Shown piece after piece: positions 57,541-64,000 of a stretch of 64,000 bases of DNA. Within the stretch, counting starts at the first letter, position 1. Each line of letters starts with the position of its first letter. The notes below the pieces were generated by a model that worked only from the letters and a program-made list of their open reading frames with translations, was not told the DNA's origin and searched no databases. The stretch lies in assembly GCF_003533305.1 (NCBI RefSeq), contig NZ_DOEH01000010.1, positions 226,804-290,803 on the forward strand. Reading direction: 5' to 3'. The translations under genes were made by a program, and so were the position numbers. The stretch is from Providencia sp. (lineage in GTDB: Bacteria; Pseudomonadota; Gammaproteobacteria; Enterobacterales; Enterobacteriaceae).

Positions 57541-58827
57541 ATGAGTAAAGCACACTTGACAGAAAAGAAGTTTTCCGACTTCGCATTGCACCCTAAAGTC
57601 ATTGAAGCCCTTAGTAAAAAAGGCTTCGACTATTGCACGCCAATACAGGCGTTCACGTTGCCTTTCACTGTCAAAGGCAAAGATGTTGCGGGGCAAGCGC
57701 AAACAGGTACGGGCAAAACGTTAGCATTTTTAACGTCTACATTTCATTATCTATTAACTCACCCTGCTATTGAAGGGAAAAAAAATAATCAGCCACGCGC
57801 GCTTATCATGGCACCGACTCGTGAATTAGCAGTACAGATTTACTCTGATGCAAAAGAGCTTGCAGAGTATACTGGCCTGAAAATGGGTCTCGCCTATGGT
57901 GGTGATGGCTATGATGAGCAATTAAAAGTTCTACAAAATGGTGTTGATATTCTAATTGGCACCACAGGACGTCTAATCGATTACGCTAAACAAGGTTACG
58001 TTGACTTAAGTGCAATTCAGGTAATTGTACTGGATGAAGCAGACCGCATGTATGACCTTGGTTTTATTAAAGATATTCGTTGGCTATTTCGTCGCATTCC
58101 TGCGGCGTCAGAAAGACTTAACTTACTATTCTCCGCAACACTATCTTACCGTGTTAGAGAGCTAGCGTTTGAGCAAATGAATAATCCTGAATACATTGAA
58201 ATAGAACCTTTACAAAAAACAGGTCATCTCATCAAAGAAGAGTTATTTTACCCTTCTAATGAAGAAAAAATGCGCCTGCTACAAACTTTACTTGAAGAAG
58301 AGTGGCCTGAGCGTTGTATTATTTTTGCCAATACTAAACATCGCTGTGATGATATCTGGGCGCATCTTGCCGCTGATGGTCATCGAGTTGGCTTACTTAC
58401 TGGTGATGTCGCACAGAAAAAACGTCTACGAATTTTAGAAGAGTTCACGCAAGGCCAAATTGATATTTTAGTCGCCACTGACGTTGCTGCTCGTGGTTTA
58501 CATATTCCTTCAGTCACTCATGTTTTTAACTATGATTTGCCTGATGATTGTGAAGACTATGTACACCGTATCGGCCGAACGGGTCGTGCTGGTGAAAGTG
58601 GTAACTCAATTACGCTAGCTTGCGAAGAATACGCACTTAATTTACCGGCGATTGAAGAATATATTCAGCATTCAATCCCAGTCAGTAAATATAATAGTGA
58701 TGCTCTGTTAAGCGATCTTCCGGCACCAAAACGCCGTCATCGCCCACGTCCTGGAGGCCCTCGTCGCAATTCAAATTCGCCACGTCGCCATAATGGTCCT
58801 CGTAATAACCAGAAACGTCCAGGCTAA
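57541..58827 (+). CDS. rhlB: ATP-dependent RNA helicase RhlB
   Basis: DEAD-box helicase of the RNA degradosome. The 428-residue protein has the Q motif (FDYCTPIQ), Walker A AQTGTGKT (53-60), DEAD (165-168), SAT, and [10 protein letters not shown] in the second RecA fold, followed by a basic Pro/Arg/Asn-rich tail. gppA starts 11 nt later. Confidence 0.97.
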   Translation: MSKAHLTEKKFSDFALHPKVIEALSKKGFDYCTPIQAFTLPFTVKGKDVAGQAQTGTGKTLAFLTSTFHYLLTHPAIEGKKNNQPRALIMAPTRELAVQIYSDAKELAEYTGLKMGLAYGGDGYDEQLKVLQNGVDILIGTTGRLIDYAKQGYVDLSAIQVIVLDEADRMYDLGFIKDIRWLFRRIPAASERLNLLFSATLSYRVRELAFEQMNNPEYIEIEPLQKTGHLIKEELFYPSNEEKMRLLQTLLEEEWPERCIIFANTKHRCDDIWAHLAADGHRVGLLTGDVAQKKRLRILEEFTQGQIDILVATDVAARGLHIPSVTHVFNYDLPDDCEDYVHRIGRTGRAGESGNSITLACEEYALNLPAIEEYIQHSIPVSKYNSDALLSDLPAPKRRHRPRPGGPRRNSNSPRRHNGPRNNQKRPG

Positions 58828-58838
58828 GTAAAAATAAT

Positions 58839-60344
58839 ATGCTGAAATCTTCTTCTCTTTATGCTGCAATCGATTTAGGTTCAAACAGTTTTCATATGTT
58901 AGTTGTTCGCGAATCGGCAGGCAGTATTCAGATAATTTCCAGGGTCAAACGTAAAGTTCGCCTTGCTGCTGGGTTAGATAAAAATAACCAGCTATCAGAG
59001 CAAGCGATGGAGCGAGGCTGGCAATGTCTGCGTCTTTTTTCTGAGCTCTTACAGGATATTCCTCGTGCTCAAATCCGTGTTGTCGCCACTGCGACATTAC
59101 GTTTAGCAAAGAATGCAGATATTTTTATCGAAAAAGCCAGCGAAATCCTTGCCAATCCCGTCAAAGTTATTCGGGGAGAAGAAGAAGCGCGCTTAATTTA
59201 CCAAGGTGTTGCACACACCACTGGCGGTCCAGACCAACGCTTAGTTGTCGATATTGGTGGTGGCAGTACAGAGCTTGTCACAGGCTTAGGTGCAAAAGCA
59301 CAGCAGCTTTATAGCCTTGAAATGGGCTGTGTAACATGGCTTGAACGTTATTTTAGTGATAGGACGCTAACAGAAGAAAACTTTGCACAGGCACAAGCCG
59401 CTGCATTGAATGTGATTGCGCCTATCGCTGATGCCTTAAAAACTCACGGGTGGAAAATTTGTGTAGGGGCATCAGGTACTGTTCAAGCGATTCAAGAGAT
59501 CATGATTGCACAAGGCATGGATGAGCTTATTACACTCTCTAAACTGCAACATCTTAAGCGCAAAGCAATACAGTGTCATAAACTGGAAGAACTTGAAATT
59601 GAAGGGCTTACTTTTGAACGTGCACTTGTATTTCCAAGTGGCCTATCGATTTTAATCGCCATTTTTGAAGCACTCGATATTGATAATATGACACTTGCTG
59701 GCGGCGCTTTACGTGAAGGCTTAGTGTATGGCATGCTTGAACTGCCTATCGAGCAAGATATTCGAGCTCGTACATTGCGTAATATCCAACGTCGCTTTCA
59801 AGTTGATATCGAACAAGCTGGTCGTGTTAGCCAACTCGCAGAACATTTTTATCTACAAGTTGCAAAAGATTGGAATTTAGAACCCCGCTGTCGAGATTTA
59901 TTATTGAGCGCTTGTGCATTGCACGAAATTGGCCTGAGTGTTGATTTTCGCCAAGGGCCTGAACATGCGAGTTATTTAATCACGCATCTTGATTTACCCG
60001 GATTCACTCCCGCTCAAAAACGCTTACTTGCTGCTCTATTAAAAAATCAGCAAGGGCCTGTAGATCTCGCCTCTCTTAGCCAACAAAATGCACTGCCAAT
60101 ACAGCAAACCTATGATTTGTGTCGCTTACTCAGATTAGCGATTATTTTCGCGAGCCGTAGACGTGATGACACTTTGCCAGCATTGAGACTGAATGTGAAC
60201 TCTCACATTCTTACCATTATGTTGCCTTACCGTTGGTTAACTGAGTACCCTTTACGTGCTGAAAATTTGCAACAAGAGGTTCAGTGGCAAAGCTATGTAA
60301 ACTGGACGTTAGAGCTCGAAGAACGCAATAGTTCTAATAGTTGA
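58839..60344 (+). CDS. gppA: Guanosine-5'-triphosphate,3'-diphosphate pyrophosphatase
   Basis: Hydrolyses pppGpp to ppGpp in the stringent response. The 501-residue ASKHA-fold protein has [42 protein letters not shown] and [12 protein letters not shown], with a C-terminal HD-like helical domain ([12 protein letters not shown]). Translation follows rhlB closely. The start is ATG with a weak ribosome site, consistent with coupling. Confidence 0.96.
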   Translation: MLKSSSLYAAIDLGSNSFHMLVVRESAGSIQIISRVKRKVRLAAGLDKNNQLSEQAMERGWQCLRLFSELLQDIPRAQIRVVATATLRLAKNADIFIEKASEILANPVKVIRGEEEARLIYQGVAHTTGGPDQRLVVDIGGGSTELVTGLGAKAQQLYSLEMGCVTWLERYFSDRTLTEENFAQAQAAALNVIAPIADALKTHGWKICVGASGTVQAIQEIMIAQGMDELITLSKLQHLKRKAIQCHKLEELEIEGLTFERALVFPSGLSILIAIFEALDIDNMTLAGGALREGLVYGMLELPIEQDIRARTLRNIQRRFQVDIEQAGRVSQLAEHFYLQVAKDWNLEPRCRDLLLSACALHEIGLSVDFRQGPEHASYLITHLDLPGFTPAQKRLLAALLKNQQGPVDLASLSQQNALPIQQTYDLCRLLRLAIIFASRRRDDTLPALRLNVNSHILTIMLPYRWLTEYPLRAENLQQEVQWQSYVNWTLELEERNSSNS

Positions 60345-60348
60345 TCCC

Positions 60349-60379
60349 ATTTCACGCTAAGGTTAACTTAGCGTGAAAT
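60349..60379. terminator. Bidirectional terminator between gppA and rep
   Basis: ATTTCACGCTAAG (60349-60361) pairs perfectly with CTTAGCGTGAAAT (60367-60379) around GTTAA, in the 44-nt gap between convergent genes. T-tracts are short on both sides. Confidence 0.8.
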
Positions 60380-60388
60380 CAATTTGAC

Positions 60389-62413
60389 CTAATCACCGGC
60401 TTTTTTTAATCCTAATCGCGCCTTAATATCCGCTAACGCAGATTGTCCTTTTTGCATTCGCTCCTCTGCGCTTACGACTTTACGTTGCTGTTCCCATTCA
60501 AGATCATCTTGCGGTAATTCAAGTAAAAAACGGCTTAATTCAGGACGAATTAATTCACCATATTGACGACGTTCACGACAATGGGTAAAAAATAGCTCTC
60601 GCTGTGCACGAGTGATCCCGACATAAGCTAATCGTCGCTCTTCATCAATATTATTTTCATCGATACTACTTTGATGAGGAAGAAGCCCTTCTTCCATGCC
60701 AACCAAAAATACATACGGAAACTCTAATCCTTTAGAAGCATGTAATGTCATCAATTGAACTTGATCGGAATCCTCATCATCTTCCCCTCGCTCCATCATA
60801 TCTCGCAATGTAAAACGGGTCACAATTTGAGTCAGGGACATCGGATCATTTAATTCGTCTCCTTCAATCATTTCACCCATCCATGAAAATAATTGATTGA
60901 CGTTTTTCATTCGCATTTCAGCTGCTTTAGTGCTAGTTGACGTTTCATACAACCAGCTTTCATAATCCATTTCGCGCAATAAATCACGAACAGCAAATAA
61001 GGGTTCTCGCTCCGACATTTTAACAATGTCATCCATCCAATGGGTAAATTTTTGAAGAGACTCGAGACCTTTGCCTTTTAAAGTTTGCTCTAAACCTAGA
61101 TCAAAACTGGCTTGATAGAGACTTTTACCCCGTTGGTTTGCCCATTCACCTAATTTTTGAATTGTTTTAGGACCAATTTCACGGCGTGGTGTATTCACAA
61201 TGCGCAAAAACGCACTATCATCTTCTGGGTTAGTCAGCACTCGCAAATAAGCAAGTAAATCTTTAATTTCAGGCCGAGAGAAAAAAGAAGTTCCCCCAGA
61301 TATGCGATACGGTATCCGGTTTTGCATCAGCATTTTTTCAAAAATGCGTGATTGATGATTACCTCGATACAAAATAGCGTAATCTTTATATTCAGTTTTA
61401 TTAATAAAATGATGTGCAATTAATTCGCCAATTACCCTTTCCGCTTCATGATCTTCATTATTTGCGGTTAGGACTTTTAATGGTGCCCCATAACCTAGCT
61501 CAGAAAAAAGCTTCTTTTCAAAAACATGAGGATTATTAGCAATAAGAATATTTGCCGCTTTCAAAATACGCTCTGATGACCGGTAATTTTGTTCTAACTT
61601 AATCACATTAAGCTTAGGAAAGTCTTGGCTAAGCAAAACGAGATTTTGTGGTCGAGCACCTCGCCATGAATAGATTGATTGATCGTCATCACCCACAACC
61701 GTAAATCTTGCACGTTGACCAACCAATAATTTGACTAATTGATACTGACTAGTATTGGTATCTTGATATTCATCCACCAGCAAATAACGAATTTTTTGCT
61801 GCCAACGCTCACGAACTTCTTCATTTTGGTTTAAAAGTATGGTTGGTTTGCTAATCAGATCGTCAAAATCAAGAACATTACAGCTTTTTAAATGCAACTC
61901 ATAACGACGATAACATTCAGCAAAATGTTGCTCTTTCTCACCTCGAGCTTGCCCAATCACTTGTTGCGGTGAAATCAGATCATTCTTCCAATTTGAAATA
62001 GCTGTTATTAGCTGTTTCAATAAATCTTTATCTTCTTCAAGTAAATCAAATGTTAGCTCTTTCAACAGCGCCATTTGGTCTTGATCATCAAATAGGGAAA
62101 AATTAGCTTTGATCCCCAGCGCTTTATATTCACGCTTAATAATTTCCAAGCCTAATGTATGAAAAGTCGAAATAATTAACCCACGCGCCTCTTTTTTACC
62201 CAATGTTTGTGCCACTCGCTCTTTCATTTCGCGAGCCGCTTTATTCGTAAAGGTCACAGCCGCAATTTGACGAGGCTGATAACCACATTGACGAATAAGA
62301 TGCGCAATTTTATTGGTAATAACTCTAGTCTTACCTGAACCAGCCCCTGCTAACACAAGGCATGGGCCTTCCACAAATTCGACTGCCTGTTGTTGGCTTG
62401 GGTTTAATCGCAT
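60389..62413 (-). CDS. rep: ATP-dependent DNA helicase Rep
   Basis: SF1A 3'-5' accessory replicative helicase that clears proteins ahead of DnaB. The 674-residue protein has Walker [41 protein letters not shown] and [21 protein letters not shown] (quoted in part: [15 protein letters not shown]). Similar to UvrD but without its C-terminal Tudor-like end. It lies downstream of ilvC; E. coli has ppiC between, absent here. Confidence 0.98.
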   Translation of the reverse strand: MRLNPSQQQAVEFVEGPCLVLAGAGSGKTRVITNKIAHLIRQCGYQPRQIAAVTFTNKAAREMKERVAQTLGKKEARGLIISTFHTLGLEIIKREYKALGIKANFSLFDDQDQMALLKELTFDLLEEDKDLLKQLITAISNWKNDLISPQQVIGQARGEKEQHFAECYRRYELHLKSCNVLDFDDLISKPTILLNQNEEVRERWQQKIRYLLVDEYQDTNTSQYQLVKLLVGQRARFTVVGDDDQSIYSWRGARPQNLVLLSQDFPKLNVIKLEQNYRSSERILKAANILIANNPHVFEKKLFSELGYGAPLKVLTANNEDHEAERVIGELIAHHFINKTEYKDYAILYRGNHQSRIFEKMLMQNRIPYRISGGTSFFSRPEIKDLLAYLRVLTNPEDDSAFLRIVNTPRREIGPKTIQKLGEWANQRGKSLYQASFDLGLEQTLKGKGLESLQKFTHWMDDIVKMSEREPLFAVRDLLREMDYESWLYETSTSTKAAEMRMKNVNQLFSWMGEMIEGDELNDPMSLTQIVTRFTLRDMMERGEDDEDSDQVQLMTLHASKGLEFPYVFLVGMEEGLLPHQSSIDENNIDEERRLAYVGITRAQRELFFTHCRERRQYGELIRPELSRFLLELPQDDLEWEQQRKVVSAEERMQKGQSALADIKARLGLKKAGD

Positions 62414-62506
62414 GGCTTCTCTACATCACTTAGTTAGTCAAAATGGAACTCGCTACAGATTGTAGCAGAAACCCAACCAACTCTTGAGTAACGATCCCCT
62501 ATAACG

Positions 62507-62544
62507 GCAAAAAACCACATCATTCATCAGAATCATGCGGTTTT
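62507..62544 (-). terminator. Intrinsic terminator of ilvC
   Basis: On the minus strand AAAACCGCAT pairs with ATGTGGTTTT (one G-U), with T continuing to six residues. It lies beyond the repeat element, so the repeat is within the ilvC 3' untranslated region. Confidence 0.85.
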
Positions 62545-62617
62545 GTTTTATTCTTTTATTACATCAATATATTTTTCTAAACTATTCTCATAAAAAATAC
62601 GCTGATTATCCAAAGCA

Positions 62618-62718
62618 TTTCGCGTTCTAGGTAGGAAGCAAATAAGATTATCCCAAGGAGCATACAAAAGTATGTGACTTGGGTAATCTTAAGAAGCTGA
62701 CACCCCTAGAACGTGAAA
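62618..62718. repeat. Palindromic intergenic repeat, copy C
   Basis: Ends TTTCGCGTTCTAGG (62618-62631) and CCTAGAACGTGAAA (62705-62718) are complementary at 13 of 14 positions. Inner arms AAGATTATCCCAAG (62644-62657) and CTTGGGTAATCTT (62678-62690) pair with one bulge, closing the conserved hairpin CATAC/GTATG in GGAGCATACA..AGTATGTGACT. It can fold almost end to end in ilvC mRNA. Confidence 0.85.
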
Positions 62719-62730
62719 GGAGAAGGATAA

Positions 62731-64000
62731 TTAATTGCCGACAGAAATCTTCTTCATATCCATCATATACCCGCGTAAAGTCTTACCGATGGCCTCAATT
62801 GGGTGATTACGGATAGCTTCATTGATATCACGCAACTGCGCATTATCAGTTCCGTTATCTGCAACAGGCTTAGCTAAGTCACCCGCTTGTACTTTTGTCA
62901 TAAATTCTTTTAACATCGGTACCGCTGCGAATGAGAACAAATAGTTACCATATTCTGCGGTATCTGAAATAACGACGTTCATTTCATATAAACGCTTACG
63001 CGCAATAGTGTTAGCAATCAATGGCAGCTCATGCAATGACTCATAATAAGCTGATTCTTCAAGAATACCGGCTTCTAACATAGTATCGAATGCTAATTCT
63101 ACACCCGCTTTAACCATCGCAACTAGCAGTACGCCATGGTCAAAATATTCTTGTTCTGGAATTTTACCATCATACTCTGGATAATTTTCAAATGCTGAAT
63201 TACCCGTTTCTTCACGCCATGTCAGCAAGTTTTTATCATCATTTGCCCAGTCAGCCATCATATTTGATGAGAACTCACCTGAAATAATGTCATCCATGTG
63301 TTTATGGAACAATGGTGCCATAATGGTCTTCAATTGCTCAGATAACGCATATGCACGCGCTTTTGCTGGATTAGATAAACGATCCATCATCAGCGTGATG
63401 CCGCCTTGTTTCAGTGCTTCGGTAATCGTTTCCCAACCGAACTGAATCAATTTACCTGCATAACCTGGCGCTACACCGTCTGCAACCATTTTGTCATAGC
63501 TCAGTAAAGCGCCGGCTTGCAACATACCACACAGAATGGTTTGCTCGCCCATCAAGTCAGATTTAACTTCAGCAACAAATGACGATTCCAGAACACCAGC
63601 ACGATGACCGCCTGTCGCTGCGGCCCATGCTTTAGCGATAGCCATACCTTCACCTTGAGGGTCATTCTCTGGGTGAACTGCAATCAACGTTGGAACACCA
63701 AAGCCGCGTTTATATTCTTCACGAACTTCAGTACCTGGACATTTCGGTGCAACCATCACAACAGTAATATCTTTACGGATCTCTTCGCCAACTTCAACAA
63801 TGTTAAAACCATGGGAGTAACCCAGTGCAGCACCTTGTTTCATCATAGGCTGAACAGCACGAACAACGGTAGAATGTTGTTTGTCTGGCGTTAAGTTAAC
63901 CACTAAATCCGCTTCTGGGATCAGTTCTTCATAGGTGCCAACTTTAAAACCATTTTCTGTCGCTTTACGCCATGAAGCGCGTTTTTCGCTAATTGCTTCT
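62731..64000 (-). CDS. ilvC: Ketol-acid reductoisomerase, 5' part outside the window
   Basis: Second enzyme of valine/isoleucine synthesis, converting acetohydroxy acids with NADPH and Mg. The frame runs off the right edge; 422 codons plus one base are present and the N-terminal Rossmann start is missing. Visible are [24 protein letters not shown], given here in part ([16 protein letters not shown]), [17 protein letters not shown] with the metal-binding DxxxE, and the duplicated class II C-terminal domain, ending [14 protein letters not shown]. An internal ATG at 63903 is not the start. Confidence 0.97.
   Translation of the reverse strand, partial: EAISEKRASWRKATENGFKVGTYEELIPEADLVVNLTPDKQHSTVVRAVQPMMKQGAALGYSHGFNIVEVGEEIRKDITVVMVAPKCPGTEVREEYKRGFGVPTLIAVHPENDPQGEGMAIAKAWAAATGGHRAGVLESSFVAEVKSDLMGEQTILCGMLQAGALLSYDKMVADGVAPGYAGKLIQFGWETITEALKQGGITLMMDRLSNPAKARAYALSEQLKTIMAPLFHKHMDDIISGEFSSNMMADWANDDKNLLTWREETGNSAFENYPEYDGKIPEQEYFDHGVLLVAMVKAGVELAFDTMLEAGILEESAYYESLHELPLIANTIARKRLYEMNVVISDTAEYGNYLFSFAAVPMLKEFMTKVQAGDLAKPVADNGTDNAQLRDINEAIRNHPIEAIGKTLRGYMMDMKKISVGN

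Overview
The window is chromosomal DNA of a low-GC member of the Enterobacterales. Housekeeping proteins and gene order match Escherichia coli closely, but the DNA is AT-rich and carries a family of about 120 bp palindromic intergenic repeats. My best guess is the Morganellaceae, most likely Providencia; this is inference from gene content and from memory of the protein families, with no search run. There is no prophage, IS element or CRISPR array.

Layout. Positions 1-8040 hold the block that E. coli carries near its orn locus: the 5' end of a tRNA-Gly(GCC) cut by the window edge, a VapBC toxin-antitoxin pair, orn, divergent rsgA, psd and mscM, a small membrane protein and, facing it, a Sel1-repeat protein. 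From 9.1 kb onward the window follows the E. coli yigL-to-ilvC block: yigL, pldB, recQ, pldA, yigI, rarD, then uvrD, yigB, xerC, a DUF484 gene, dapF, lptM, cyaY, cyaA, hemCDXY, the sRNA glmZ, four tRNAs (Pro, Leu, His, Arg), thrP (yifK), the complete enterobacterial common antigen (ECA) operon from wecA to wecG, rho, trxA, rhlB, gppA, rep and the 3' part of ilvC.

The accessory part lies between rarD and uvrD (15.5-24.2 kb), where E. coli has corA. It holds a PuuP-like amino-acid/polyamine permease and a YtcJ-like amidohydrolase, an RtcB-PrfH pair (ribosome rescue plus RNA repair), a 2-oxoglutarate/Fe(II) prolyl-hydroxylase-like enzyme and two very AT-rich unknown genes, one ending in a Gly/Cys tail. 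The rtcB-prfH pair is preceded by a probable promoter, a 14-codon ORF with a perfect Shine-Dalgarno sequence and a hairpin that overlaps that ORF. The permease is preceded by a DNA segment able to fold as a three-way junction. These two leaders are the most likely places for undescribed regulation.

Regulation readable from sequence: an operator/promoter for vapBC; a LexA box followed by a terminator-like hairpin before uvrD; a CRP site and a TTG start for cyaA; a sigma54 promoter with two GlrR-type sites for glmZ; and intrinsic terminators at most operon ends.
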